From Nesterenkonia sandarakina (GTDB lineage Bacteria > Actinomycetota > Actinomycetes > Actinomycetales > Micrococcaceae): DNA of 64,000 bases. A program made the position numbers and the translations under genes. Under the pieces are notes generated by a model. The model had not been told where the DNA came from. It saw only the letters and a program-made list of their open reading frames with translations, and made no database searches. Shown piece after piece: positions 7,363 through 16,480 of this stretch. The DNA lies in NCBI RefSeq assembly GCF_013410215.1, contig NZ_JACCFQ010000001.1, positions 1,860,001 to 1,924,000 on the forward strand, in the 5' to 3' direction. Each line of letters starts with the position of its first letter. The stretch's first letter is position 1.

Positions 7363-9196
7363 GATCCGGTCCTACCCCTTCGTCAAGAATGCGGTCTCGA
7401 TTCTTTCTGACGGCGACGAGCGATACGGGAACTGGCCAGCTGTTTACACGCTACGCAACGACCGCTCGATCTATGTCGGTGAGTCACGGAACGTTGCCTC
7501 CAGGATTCACCAGCACCTCGCGTCGGGGACGAAAGACGCGATGCAACACGTTCAGATCATCCTGGATGACACTTTCAACAAGTCTGCTGCACTCGACCTC
7601 GAAGCTTTTCTCATCGAGTATCTGGGCGGTGACAACCGCTACGCGTTACTCAATCGGAACAAGGGCATAGTCGACGGGGACTACTTCGATCGGGCCAAAT
7701 ATCGAGAAACCTTCCGGGAGATCTTCGAGGATCTCCGAAGTAAAGGAATCTTCGAGCGATCCCTGCCAGAGATCCAGAACGACGACCTCTTCAAGCTATC
7801 CCCCTTCAAGGCGCTCACTCCGGAACAAGCTGTAGCTGTTGAGGACATTCTTCGAGATTTCTTTGGTCGGGATCCGGGCGAGGGCACGAATGTTCCCATC
7901 TTCGTGCAGGGAGATCCAGGTACTGGCAAGACCGTCGTTGCCATCTACCTGATGAAGCTGTTGGCCGATCTGGGAACTGCAGAAGACGCAGAGCTAGACA
8001 CGACCATTTACGATTCGGATTCACGATTCTCGGAGTTTTTCACAGCCGAGAATCGGGAACGCTTGAGTGCACTCTCGATCGGGTTCGTCGTTCCGCAACA
8101 GTCCCTGCGGGCCTCCGTCGCAGAGGTTTTCAAGCGCACCCCATACCTCGAGCGCTCCATGGTGCTCGATCCTTTCGCGGTAGGGGAGTCTGAAGAGCAC
8201 TTTGATGTTTTGGTCGTCGACGAAGCGCATCGGTTGAACCAGCGCGCCAACCAGCCTTCGGCAAACCAGAACTCGCGCTTCACCGAGATCAACCAGAGGT
8301 TATTCGGCAGCGACGAGAGCCACTACACGCAGTTGGACTGGATCAAGGAGAAGAGCGACCACCAGATCCTGTTTCTCGATCGCGCGCAAAGCGTGCGACC
8401 CGCTGATATCCCTCGCTCAACCTGGGAATCCCTGCTGAGCACTGCGAAGAAGGCGGACAGGCACCACGAGCTGCACTCACAGATGCGAGTCCAGGCTGGG
8501 CGGGGCTACATCGACTACGTCCGCGCCATACTGCGGTCTGAGGCTCCGGCTAGTCGCGCGTTCGCTGACTACGAGGTCGACATGTTCGAGGACTTCAAAT
8601 CGATGCACGATCGGGTTCTTGAGCGGGAAGCCGAACACGGACTTGCTCGGCTCGTCGCGGGCTATGCCTGGGAGTGGAGAAGCAAGAAGGACCGGAGCCT
8701 TCCCGACATCGTGCTCGATGGCCACGGACTTCAGTGGAATCGGACCACCAAGGACTGGATCAATTCAAGAACGTCGCTCGATGAAGTGGGGTCGATCCAC
8801 ACGGTTCAGGGATACGACCTGAACTATGCGGGAGTCATCATCGGCTCCGACCTGAGGTTCGATACCGAGCAACAACGGATCGTCTTCGATCGGTCCAACT
8901 ACTTCGACAAGAAGGGAAAAGAGAACAACCCCCGACTTGGCCTCGAGTTCAACGACGACGACTTGCTCGAGTACGTTATTAACATCTACGGGGTATTGCT
9001 CACCCGAGGAATCAAGGGAACGTACGTGTACGTCTGTGATCCTGACCTTCGTGAGTATCTCGCCCCCTACTTCACCCAAGTCAGGCGCAGGCACTCTAGG
9101 CCCGATCTTGGGAAAGCCCCTAGCAAGGCAATCGGTCCATCCGCGTCGGACGCCCCAGGCGTGGAGGCTCGGCAACGGCAAGAGGTTCGGGAATGA
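7349..9196 (+). CDS. GIY-YIG nuclease fused to a DUF2075 (SF1-like) helicase/ATPase
   Basis: A 615-residue two-domain protein. Residues about 25-105 are a GIY-YIG nuclease: VYTL (32-35), YVGES (42-46), an arginine at 52 and the catalytic glutamate in DLEAF (Glu85) are all present. Residues about 150-570 are a DUF2075 P-loop ATPase with Walker A GDPGTGKT (188-195), DEAHR Walker B (291-295), IHTVQGYDLNYAGV (483-496) and NIYGVLLTRG (545-554). The C-terminal 45 residues are basic and probably disordered. It starts inside the upstream MazG-like gene. Such fusions are known only as uncharacterised proteins, as far as I recall. A nucleic-acid-cleaving, ATP-driven role, probably anti-phage, is inference from architecture and context. 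Confidence 0.9.
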   Translation: MTSFEIRSYPFVKNAVSILSDGDERYGNWPAVYTLRNDRSIYVGESRNVASRIHQHLASGTKDAMQHVQIILDDTFNKSAALDLEAFLIEYLGGDNRYALLNRNKGIVDGDYFDRAKYRETFREIFEDLRSKGIFERSLPEIQNDDLFKLSPFKALTPEQAVAVEDILRDFFGRDPGEGTNVPIFVQGDPGTGKTVVAIYLMKLLADLGTAEDAELDTTIYDSDSRFSEFFTAENRERLSALSIGFVVPQQSLRASVAEVFKRTPYLERSMVLDPFAVGESEEHFDVLVVDEAHRLNQRANQPSANQNSRFTEINQRLFGSDESHYTQLDWIKEKSDHQILFLDRAQSVRPADIPRSTWESLLSTAKKADRHHELHSQMRVQAGRGYIDYVRAILRSEAPASRAFADYEVDMFEDFKSMHDRVLEREAEHGLARLVAGYAWEWRSKKDRSLPDIVLDGHGLQWNRTTKDWINSRTSLDEVGSIHTVQGYDLNYAGVIIGSDLRFDTEQQRIVFDRSNYFDKKGKENNPRLGLEFNDDDLLEYVINIYGVLLTRGIKGTYVYVCDPDLREYLAPYFTQVRRRHSRPDLGKAPSKAIGPSASDAPGVEARQRQEVRE

Positions 9197-9232
9197 GGAG
9201 GGGCGAGGAACCGAAGTTCCCCGCCCCTCCTC
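9195..9232. terminator. Long hairpin overlapping the helicase stop codon (bidirectional terminator candidate)
   Basis: Seventeen-base arms (9195-9211 and 9216-9232) pair with a single mismatch around a CGAA loop. The stem starts at the second base of the TGA stop of the GIY-YIG/DUF2075 gene and ends 13 bases before the convergent stress-protein stop. No T-run follows on the plus strand. Confidence 0.6.
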
Positions 9233-9245
9233 GCTCCGAGAATGA

Positions 9246-9722
9246 TTAGAGTTCCACGCGTCCCTGGTCACCCATGTTCGGGGTCTCTGAGGAGAGTGAG
9301 GCCTTCGCCATCTTCACGAGCGCGGCTGCCTTGCCCGGGCCCTCCCAGTACTGGGCGGTCTCCGGGGTCACCTCGATCAGCACGGCGTTGGGATCCTCGG
9401 GGCCGCCCTCGAAGTAAGCCTTCGGCCCCAGATCCCACAGCTCCTTCTTGCGCTTGAGATCATCAATCACCTGGGCGCTGCCGGCGATGGAGACCCAGGT
9501 GTGGGCATCTACGAAGCCGAGGTTGACCTCGCCCTCGCCGATGATGTCCTCGATCTTGTCCGAGTTCAGCGGGGTGAAGAACCAGAACTTGTGCTGGTCA
9601 TCGATCTCGGTGACGCCCATCGGGCGGGAGACGATCCGGTGGTTCTGGTCCACGGTGGTGAACATGCAGGTACCGATGCTGTTCAGCTTCTTGACGAGGT
9701 CGTTTGCAGTCATGTCAGTCAT
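9246..9722 (-). CDS. Pyridoxamine 5'-phosphate oxidase-fold general stress protein (FMN-binding split barrel)
   Basis: A 158-residue protein of the general stress protein 26 group. It shows the split-barrel pattern: TCMFTTVDQNHRIVSRPMG, then FWFFTPLNSDKIEDI and VNLGFVDAHTWVSIAGSA. Members bind FMN or FAD and are induced by stress; the substrate is usually unknown. AGGAG lies six bases upstream of ATG 9722, which supports this start over the internal Met4. It is convergent with the low-GC island and upstream of ligD in the same orientation. Confidence 0.88.
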   Translation of the reverse strand: MTDMTANDLVKKLNSIGTCMFTTVDQNHRIVSRPMGVTEIDDQHKFWFFTPLNSDKIEDIIGEGEVNLGFVDAHTWVSIAGSAQVIDDLKRKKELWDLGPKAYFEGGPEDPNAVLIEVTPETAQYWEGPGKAAALVKMAKASLSSETPNMGDQGRVEL

Positions 9723-9810
9723 ATCGATCTCCTGGGTTGGGTATGTGCGACTTCATTCGCAGTCTACGGATCAGAGGTCTCGAGTACAGCGCGTCCGCGC
9801 TGAGCAAAGT

Positions 9811-12273
9811 TCAGGGTCCGTTGCTAGTCCGGACTCCGCGCCAGGTCGGGTGCCGCAGACGGTTGTCCCTGGTCACCCCGGAATGCCGCACTTCGGCGGT
9901 CAGCTTCGGTGTCACCCAGGTGGCATCTGAGGAGTCCTCGGCCGGTACGTCATCCACCGGGGCGGTCTTGCGCACCAGCTTCTCCAGCTGCGCGCGGAGA
10001 TCAATGAGTTCCACGTCGCTGAAGCCGGTGCCGACCCGCCCGGCGTAGTGGAGGTCGCCGTCGTCGTCGGTCATGCCTAAGAGCAGGGAGCCGAAGGTCT
10101 TGGCTCGGCCACCCTTGCCCTGGCGCCAGCCGATGATCACCACCTCGGCGTGGCTCTCGTGCTTGAGCTTCACCCAATCCTCAGAGCGTCGCCCGGCGTG
10201 GTAAGGACTGTCGGCGCGCTTGGCCAAGACTCCCTCGATCTTGAGCTCCAGGCTGACCTCCATGGCCTTGTCCAAGGAATCGCCGAGGTTGCCCGGGACC
10301 TGCACATGCTTCCCGCTCTCAGCGAGCTGTTCAAGGATCTCCCGGCGGCGTACATAGGGCTCGCCCGTGAGGTCGCCGTGCTCGGCGGTGTGCAGCATGT
10401 CGAAGAGCATCAGGTGCACCGGGATCTTCTTCGCGGTCTCCTCGATCTCCTTGGCCTTGGTCAGCTTGCCGCGGCGCTGCAGGAGACCGAAGTCCGGGCG
10501 GCTGCCGGAGTTCAGGGCGACGATCTCACCGTCCACCACGGTGCCTGGCGGGACAAGGTCTGCGATCTCAGAAAGTTCGGGGAAGGTCTGGGTGAAGTCC
10601 TTGCCGTTGCGGCTGCGGATCTCCACCCGGCCATCGGGGTGCACCGCGGCGATGGTGCGGTAGCCGTCCCACTTGCCTTCCAGCACCCACCCCTTACCGC
10701 GGATATCGGTGGGCTTACCGGGGGAGGCGAGCATGGGGGAAGGCAGCGGCTCAGGGAACTCGGCGTCCTCGTCGGTCTCGCCGCGCTTGCCTGAGCGCTT
10801 CGTGGACTTCTTCGGCGTAGACGAGGTCCTCGATGTCTTCTCAGCCTTTGGCTGGTCCTTGGTCATCCGGATCAGCCAGTTCCTGCCGGCCTCATCGGTC
10901 TGCACCAGCGCGTAGCGGCGCGGCACCCCGCCCAGGCCGCCGTCGGGTGCCCCGTGCAGGACGAAGACCACCTTGCCGGAGCCCTCGGCCTGCTCCCACT
11001 TCTCGATCTCCACGGTGCCGGAGTCCCAGATGGTCACCTCGCCGCCGCCGTATTCGTTCTTGGGGATGGTGCCCTCGAACTCGGCGTACTCGATGGGGTG
11101 GTCCTCGGTCATCACCGCCAGTCGCTGCTGCCCGACCTCCAATGGAGGCCCCTTGGGCACCGCCCAGGAGACCAGCACCCCATTGCGCTCCAACCGGGTG
11201 TCATAGTGCAGCGCGGTGGCGTGGTGTTCCTGGACCACGAAGATCGGGTCTTCGCACCGGGAGGCAGGGGAGTCAGAGGGGACCGGCTCAGGGGTTTTCG
11301 CGGCGTCGCGCATCGACCGGTAGGTCGACAGCGCATCCTGCGTCTCCGGCAGGGCGTCCGCGGCGTCGTCGTCGGCGGTGAAGTCAGCCAACGGTTCCGG
11401 GCCCTCAGCGATGCGGTCCATGACCTGGTGCATGTCCAGCTGGGCGAGGTCCGGATCTTCAAGCTCCTCCCAGGTCCGCGGGGCGGCAGCATAGGGACCC
11501 TCAGCTGATCCGGGGCGGCCGCGCAGCGAGTAGGGGGCGATGGTGGTCTTGTTGCGGTTGTTCTGCGACCAGTCGATGAGCACCTTGCCCTGGCGCAGGG
11601 ACTTCTTCATATCGCTGACCACCGCCTCTGGGTGATCGGCCTCCAGCGCCTTGGCCAGCTCATGGGCCACCTGGGAGACCTGCTCCGAGGTGTAGCCGCC
11701 GTTGAGCGCGGCGTAGAGGTGGATGCCCTTGGACCCGGAGGTGACCGGGACCGAGGGCAGGTTCATCTCATCGAGGATCTCGCGGCACCAGCGGGCCACC
11801 TGCGCGCAGTCGGCGAGGTCCGCGCCGGGGCCAGGGTCCAGGTCAAGGACGAGCCGGTCCGGGTTCTGCGGCTCGCCCTTGGCGTTGAAGCGCCACTGCG
11901 GGACGTGAATCTCCAGGGCGCCGACCTGTCCGAACCAGGCCAGCACGGCGGGTTCGTTGGCCAGCGGGTAGGTGTTGCTGTGATCGGAGTGCTCCAGCTC
12001 CTGGCGCGGCACCCAGGCCGGTGCGGAGTCTTCGAGGTTCTTCCGGAAGAACGGCTCGTTGGGCTTCTCGGCACTGCCGACGCCGTCGGGCCAGCGTTTT
12101 CGGGTGGCGGGCCGATTCCTGACATGCGGGATCATCGCGTCGGCGACGGTCTGGAAGTAGTGGACGACCTCACCCTTGGTGGTCCCCGAGGCGGGGAAGA
12201 GGATCTTGTCGAGGTTGGAAAGCCGAAGCTTGTGACCGCCGACGGTGACGGTCTGCTGTCGGTTGCTTGCCAT
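9811..12273 (-). CDS. ligD: Multifunctional ATP-dependent DNA ligase LigD (polymerase-phosphoesterase-ligase)
   Basis: The central enzyme of bacterial non-homologous end joining. Domain order is polymerase (about 1-300; LDLDPG at 143-148, SGSKGIHLY at 179-187), 3'-phosphoesterase (about 340-470; HYDTR at 356-360) and ATP-dependent ligase (about 515-815; KWDGYR at 534-539 with the adenylated lysine). The Pol-PE-Lig order is the mycobacterial arrangement. A Ser/Lys/Thr-rich linker (480-500) joins the last two domains. At 820 residues it is complete. Its partner Ku is encoded on the opposite strand at 31.7 kb rather than next to it. Confidence 0.96.
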   Translation of the reverse strand: MASNRQQTVTVGGHKLRLSNLDKILFPASGTTKGEVVHYFQTVADAMIPHVRNRPATRKRWPDGVGSAEKPNEPFFRKNLEDSAPAWVPRQELEHSDHSNTYPLANEPAVLAWFGQVGALEIHVPQWRFNAKGEPQNPDRLVLDLDPGPGADLADCAQVARWCREILDEMNLPSVPVTSGSKGIHLYAALNGGYTSEQVSQVAHELAKALEADHPEAVVSDMKKSLRQGKVLIDWSQNNRNKTTIAPYSLRGRPGSAEGPYAAAPRTWEELEDPDLAQLDMHQVMDRIAEGPEPLADFTADDDAADALPETQDALSTYRSMRDAAKTPEPVPSDSPASRCEDPIFVVQEHHATALHYDTRLERNGVLVSWAVPKGPPLEVGQQRLAVMTEDHPIEYAEFEGTIPKNEYGGGEVTIWDSGTVEIEKWEQAEGSGKVVFVLHGAPDGGLGGVPRRYALVQTDEAGRNWLIRMTKDQPKAEKTSRTSSTPKKSTKRSGKRGETDEDAEFPEPLPSPMLASPGKPTDIRGKGWVLEGKWDGYRTIAAVHPDGRVEIRSRNGKDFTQTFPELSEIADLVPPGTVVDGEIVALNSGSRPDFGLLQRRGKLTKAKEIEETAKKIPVHLMLFDMLHTAEHGDLTGEPYVRRREILEQLAESGKHVQVPGNLGDSLDKAMEVSLELKIEGVLAKRADSPYHAGRRSEDWVKLKHESHAEVVIIGWRQGKGGRAKTFGSLLLGMTDDDGDLHYAGRVGTGFSDVELIDLRAQLEKLVRKTAPVDDVPAEDSSDATWVTPKLTAEVRHSGVTRDNRLRHPTWRGVRTSNGP

Positions 12274-12323
12274 GGGTCAACCCTGGTGGGGGAGGCTGGG
12301 CGTTGGCTGGGTGAGGGGTGAGG

Positions 12324-13442
12324 TTACAGCGGCACCACCCAGCCGACGACGCCGCCCAGGGCCACCCCCGCGGCATCTCCCGGGCGCAGCGCAGGGGTCC
12401 CGGTGACCTCGATCGCCACTGTGACCGGCGCTTCACCAGGGCCCGGCTCCAGCTCGACCCGGACCAGGCTGTGCGCCCCGGACGGCCGGACCTGGGTCAC
12501 GGTGCCGCGGGCACCGGGGTGAGCGTCGGCGTCGTTGGGGTCGTTCCAGGAAGCGGTGGCGCGGGTGCCGTGGGTCTCGTGCCTGGTGGCAGCGGCCTCG
12601 GTGGTGAGCTGGAGCGACTCCTGCCGCGGCATCAGCAGCCCCCGGCCTTCCGGGGTGTCCTGCGGAACCGGGATCCGGCCCAGGGGCGAATGGTGAGCTC
12701 CGGCGCGGACCACCCCGGGGACCTCGTTGAGTCCACCGAGGATCCGGTTCACCGCCGGCGAGGCCGGCTGGTGGTGGATCTGGGCCACCGGGGCGTGCTG
12801 CAGGATCCTCCCGTGGTCCAGGACCGCGATGGTGTCCGCCAGGACGGCGGCCTCACGCCGGTCGTGGGTGACCAACACGATGGTGGGGCGCAGCTGCTCC
12901 CGGATGGAGTCGATGAGGTCGTACATGTCCTCGCGCAGCCGCAGATCCAGCGAGCTGAAGGGTTCATCCAGCAGCAGGATCCTGGGCTGCCGGGCCAGCG
13001 CACGAGCCAGGGCGACCCGCTGCTCCTGCCCGCCGGAGAGTTCCCCAGGCATCCGCCGGGCGAACTCGCCCAGCTGCACCAGCTCCAGGTACTCCCGGGC
13101 CTGACGTCGCGCCTCGGCCTTGGGGCGTCCCGCCATCCGGGCGGCGAAGGCCACGTTGTCCACCACGCTCAGATGCGGGAACAGCAGCGGGCGCTGGAAC
13201 ATCAGCCCGGACTCGCGGTGCTCGGCGTCGAGGGCGGTGACGTCCTCACCGTCGATCAGCACCGTGCCCGCGGTGGGGTCCAGCAGGCCGGCCGCGATGC
13301 GCAGCAGCGTGGACTTCCCGCTCCCGGAGGCGCCCAGCAGCGCCACACAGCTGCTCTCCGGGACGGTCAGCGTGATGTCATCGAGCACCTGCTCGGTGCC
13401 GAAGCGTTGGGAGATGGACTCGAAGCTCAGGCTCGAACTCAT
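12324..13442 (-). CDS. ABC transporter ATPase, YnjD-like (PotA-type with TOBE domain)
   Basis: A 372-residue nucleotide-binding subunit: Walker A GASGSGKST (37-45), Q-loop Gln83, signature LSGGQ (135-139), Walker B ILLLDEP (155-161) and switch His193. A C-terminal TOBE-like beta domain occupies about 305-370. Its start overlaps the stop of the upstream permease by four bases (ATGA), so it closes a four-gene importer operon with the permeases and binding protein. It energises import of the ligand bound by the YnjB-like protein; the substrate is unknown. Confidence 0.92.
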   Translation of the reverse strand: MSSSLSFESISQRFGTEQVLDDITLTVPESSCVALLGASGSGKSTLLRIAAGLLDPTAGTVLIDGEDVTALDAEHRESGLMFQRPLLFPHLSVVDNVAFAARMAGRPKAEARRQAREYLELVQLGEFARRMPGELSGGQEQRVALARALARQPRILLLDEPFSSLDLRLREDMYDLIDSIREQLRPTIVLVTHDRREAAVLADTIAVLDHGRILQHAPVAQIHHQPASPAVNRILGGLNEVPGVVRAGAHHSPLGRIPVPQDTPEGRGLLMPRQESLQLTTEAAATRHETHGTRATASWNDPNDADAHPGARGTVTQVRPSGAHSLVRVELEPGPGEAPVTVAIEVTGTPALRPGDAAGVALGGVVGWVVPL

Positions 13443-14281
13443 TGCGGGCTCCTTCTATGCCGGCCCGAGCGGGCCAGGAGGATCAGCAGGATCACGGGCG
13501 GGGCGATCATCGCCAGGGACAGTGCGGCGGTGAGCTGCTCGCCCCCGGTGGTGGAGGCGGCCGAGCCCAGCAGCATCGGCAGCGTGCGCAGCTGACCACC
13601 CCCGATGAGCACCGTGGTGATGTAGTCGCTCCAGCCCACCAGGAAGGCGAGGAACCCGGCGCGGGCGATCGCCGGTGCCAGCAGCGCCATCCGCACGCTG
13701 AGCAGCACCCGGGTGGGGGAGGCGCCCAGGGTGCGGGCCACCTCCTCGAAGCGCCAGTCGTAGGAGGCCAGCGCGACGTGGAACATGTAAGTGGTGTACG
13801 GCAGCGCGGTGACCGTGAGCACGATCAGCACCGCGGCGAAGGTGGGCACCCGGGCGGTGAGCAGCAGCACGTTCGCGCCCATGACCAGGGCGAAGGGCGG
13901 GATCGCCAGCGGGGTCAGCAGGATGAATCCCAGGATCCGGGCCGGGGTGCGCGGAAGCTGGCGCAGCCCGAAGGCGGCCAGGGCGCCCAGCGCGGTGCCG
14001 GTGATCGCCACGCCCAGGCCCAGGGCCGCCGAGCGCAGTCCCGCCTGCAGGACCTCCGGGGTGGCCAGGCTGGTCAGCGCCTGGACGGACCAGGACTCTG
14101 GCAGCACCGCCGGTGCCCGCCATTCTCCGGCCACGGACCACAGCGCCACCGGGACCAGCGGCAGCAGCACCCAGATCAGCAGCGCCGCGCCCAGGACCAC
14201 GGGGATGACCCGCCGTGGGGATAGTGCGGCACGTGGTCGCCGGGAACCGGTGCGGGCGGGCGCACTGGCGAGCGCGTTCAT
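13439..14281 (-). CDS. ABC transporter permease, second subunit (YnjC-like C-terminal half)
   Basis: A 280-residue inner-membrane permease with about six helices and the cytoplasmic EAA loop (FEEVARTLGASPTRVLLSV), which docks the ATPase. E. coli YnjC is a single double-length permease; here the two halves are separate genes linked by an ATGA overlap. It belongs to the importer operon at 12.3-16.4 kb. Confidence 0.9.
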   Translation of the reverse strand: MNALASAPARTGSRRPRAALSPRRVIPVVLGAALLIWVLLPLVPVALWSVAGEWRAPAVLPESWSVQALTSLATPEVLQAGLRSAALGLGVAITGTALGALAAFGLRQLPRTPARILGFILLTPLAIPPFALVMGANVLLLTARVPTFAAVLIVLTVTALPYTTYMFHVALASYDWRFEEVARTLGASPTRVLLSVRMALLAPAIARAGFLAFLVGWSDYITTVLIGGGQLRTLPMLLGSAASTTGGEQLTAALSLAMIAPPVILLILLARSGRHRRSPQ

Positions 14282-15186
14282 GACCCGGCTCCTGACCGGC
14301 GGCTCGAGCGGAGCGGGGAGGGGTGTTGCGAGTGGCGTCCCGAGCGGCGGCGTGACCGGCGGCGCGAGCCGCGGGCAAGCAGGGCCAGACCCAGCACCGC
14401 CAGCCCGATCACGGCGACGGCGATCCCCACCGAGGTCAGGGCGGTGGCCATCGCCTCCGGGCGTGCGGCCAGGTCCACCGAGCCGAAGAGCCGCACGGCG
14501 CGCACCGAGAGCGGCTCCGGGGCCACCGGGCCCAGCAGCCAGGGCGCCTCATAGGAGCCGAAGGTGTAGACGAACACCACCAGCCCGGCCACGCTCAGCG
14601 GGAGTCGGGCCAGTGGGAGGATCACGTGGAGGATCCGCTGCCGGGCTGAGGCGCCCAGGGTCGCGGCGGTCTCGCTCAGCGCTGCCGCCGAGCGGGAGAT
14701 CCCGCCGAGCACCACCAGGGCGACGAAGGCGGACTCCTTCCACGCGAACTCCAGGATCGCCGCGGTCCACCAGTCGGTGCCCACCAGCTGCGGGAACCCC
14801 TCGGGCATGCCAAACAGCCGGGCCAGGAACCCGGCATCGGTGAGGAGCAGCCCGATGGCACCCGATGCCACCAGGTGCGGGATCGGGATGGTGGCCGCGC
14901 TCAGCGCCGCGACCAGCCGACCTCCGCGGCCCGCAGTGAGCGCATAGGCGGCGATCAGAAACCCGAGGACGACGGCGAGCAGGGTGGAGGTCGCCGCGAT
15001 GTAGAGGGAGACCCCTGCCGATTCGGCGAGGGCCCCGCCGTCGGTCCAGGCCGCGGTGCTGAACTCCGGGTCCCCGAAGAGCGGCAGGAGCCCCAGGCTC
15101 TGCAGCAGCGCCGTGAGCAGGGCGGCGCCGAGCACCAGGACCACCAGCAGCACCGCGGGTGCCGCGAGCAGCGCGGCCCGGCTCAA
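14278..15186 (-). CDS. ABC transporter permease, first subunit (YnjC-like N-terminal half)
   Basis: A 302-residue membrane protein with about six helices and an EAA-type loop (LSETAATLGASARQRILHV). It begins with TTG at 15186, overlapping the stop of the substrate-binding protein gene (TTGA), and ends by overlapping the next permease. The tight overlaps indicate strict co-translation of the importer subunits. The C-terminus is rich in Arg and Ser and probably cytoplasmic. Confidence 0.9.
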   Translation of the reverse strand: MSRAALLAAPAVLLVVLVLGAALLTALLQSLGLLPLFGDPEFSTAAWTDGGALAESAGVSLYIAATSTLLAVVLGFLIAAYALTAGRGGRLVAALSAATIPIPHLVASGAIGLLLTDAGFLARLFGMPEGFPQLVGTDWWTAAILEFAWKESAFVALVVLGGISRSAAALSETAATLGASARQRILHVILPLARLPLSVAGLVVFVYTFGSYEAPWLLGPVAPEPLSVRAVRLFGSVDLAARPEAMATALTSVGIAVAVIGLAVLGLALLARGSRRRSRRRSGRHSQHPSPLRSSRRSGAGS

Positions 15187-16436
15187 CGCCGTGCCACGGA
15201 TTCTCGCCAGGCCTCATCCAGGGCGGGGACCCAGTCGAAGTCCAGCTCCGGATGCGCATTGCCGGAGAGCTCCGCGTAGTCCGGCACCACCGGGGAGCTG
15301 GGCAGCTCCTCGAAACGGGTGCGGTCCTCGGGATCCAGTCGGTCGGCGTCGAGCACGGTGAACTGGCCCCAGACCTCCGGGTCCGCCTTGATCGCCTGCT
15401 GATCTGGGGACATGGCAAGGTTCGCCACCGCCATAGCCCCGGCGGCGTCCTGCGCGTTGGCCGGGATCGCCAGGAAGCTGGCGTTGCCCACTGTGCCCTC
15501 CTCCACCGGCATGATCCGGGTGGAGTCCGGCAGCGCACCGGAGTCCACGAGCTCGGTCAGCCGTGCCGGACCGTAGGTCATCCCGATGTCCACCTGGCCG
15601 TCGTTGAACAGCTGGTTCAGCGCCTGTTCATCCCGCGGGTAGGTGGCACCTTCGCGCCAGAGCGAGGGGGCAAGAGCCTCCAAGGTCTCGATTGCGGCGG
15701 GGGAGTACTCATCGAAGTTCTCCTCGCTGAACTCCAGCGGGATCTCCTCGGCGCCGCCGGCCTGGGAAATCATCACCTCGCGGAGGAAGACGCTGCCGGT
15801 AAAGTCCGGGGGAGCGGGGTAGCTGAACCGGCCGGGGTTCGCCTCGGCCCACTCGAGCAGCTCCGGCAGTGAGGACGGCGGCTCGGCCACGGTCTCCGAG
15901 TTGTAGAAATAGCTGAACTGGGCCTTGTGCCAGGGCGCCTCACAGCCCTCCACCGGGGTGCCGAAGTCGTCGGTCAGCAGCGGGTCCTCGGGGTCGGTGA
16001 ACTCCATATTGGGCAGCATCTCGGTCCAGCCGCAGCGCCACGCCTCGGCCTGGCGTCCGGTGCTGAAGGTGGGCCCGTTGACCCAGACCAGATCCACCGA
16101 GCCGTCCTGACGCCCGGCCTGCTGCTCATTGAGCACTCGGTTCAGCGCGTCGGCGGTGTCGGTCACCGGGACCCGGCGCAGCGTGACGCCAAGCTCCGCC
16201 GCCGCCGGTGCCAGCTCCTCATCCACATAGGCGTTGCCCTGCTCATCTCCGCCGTACATCCACAGGTCCACGGTCTGACCCTCAGCGGCCTCCAGCGCGG
16301 CGTCGAAGTCGGCGAACTCTGCGGTCTCGATGGCGGCCCCGCTGGCGCAGGCCGAGAGCAGCATCGCACCGGCTGCCACCGAGGCGAGCGTCACCCGGCG
16401 GCTCCGCCGGCGGGTCAGTGGTCTATGACGGGTCAT
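15183..16436 (-). CDS. ABC transporter substrate-binding lipoprotein, YnjB-like
   Basis: A 417-residue secreted binding protein with a Tat/Sec-like basic N-terminus (RHRPLTRRRSRR) and lipobox LLSAC, lipidated at Cys30. The body reads GQTVDLWMYGGDEQGNAY and VDLVWVNGPTF, which match the YnjB family (the GGSPEINAY and DLIWINGENF segments in E. coli) rather than generic iron or spermidine binders. The ligand of the YnjBCD importer is not established; thiamine-like and other ligands have been proposed. It is divergent from the TVP38 gene with only 44 bp between them, so the two transcription units probably share regulation. Confidence 0.9.
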   Translation of the reverse strand: MTRHRPLTRRRSRRVTLASVAAGAMLLSACASGAAIETAEFADFDAALEAAEGQTVDLWMYGGDEQGNAYVDEELAPAAAELGVTLRRVPVTDTADALNRVLNEQQAGRQDGSVDLVWVNGPTFSTGRQAEAWRCGWTEMLPNMEFTDPEDPLLTDDFGTPVEGCEAPWHKAQFSYFYNSETVAEPPSSLPELLEWAEANPGRFSYPAPPDFTGSVFLREVMISQAGGAEEIPLEFSEENFDEYSPAAIETLEALAPSLWREGATYPRDEQALNQLFNDGQVDIGMTYGPARLTELVDSGALPDSTRIMPVEEGTVGNASFLAIPANAQDAAGAMAVANLAMSPDQQAIKADPEVWGQFTVLDADRLDPEDRTRFEELPSSPVVPDYAELSGNAHPELDFDWVPALDEAWRESVARR

Positions 16437-16480
16437 CGGTTCCTTCTGAGCTGGGGTCGGCGCTGGCGTAGGGTCATGGG

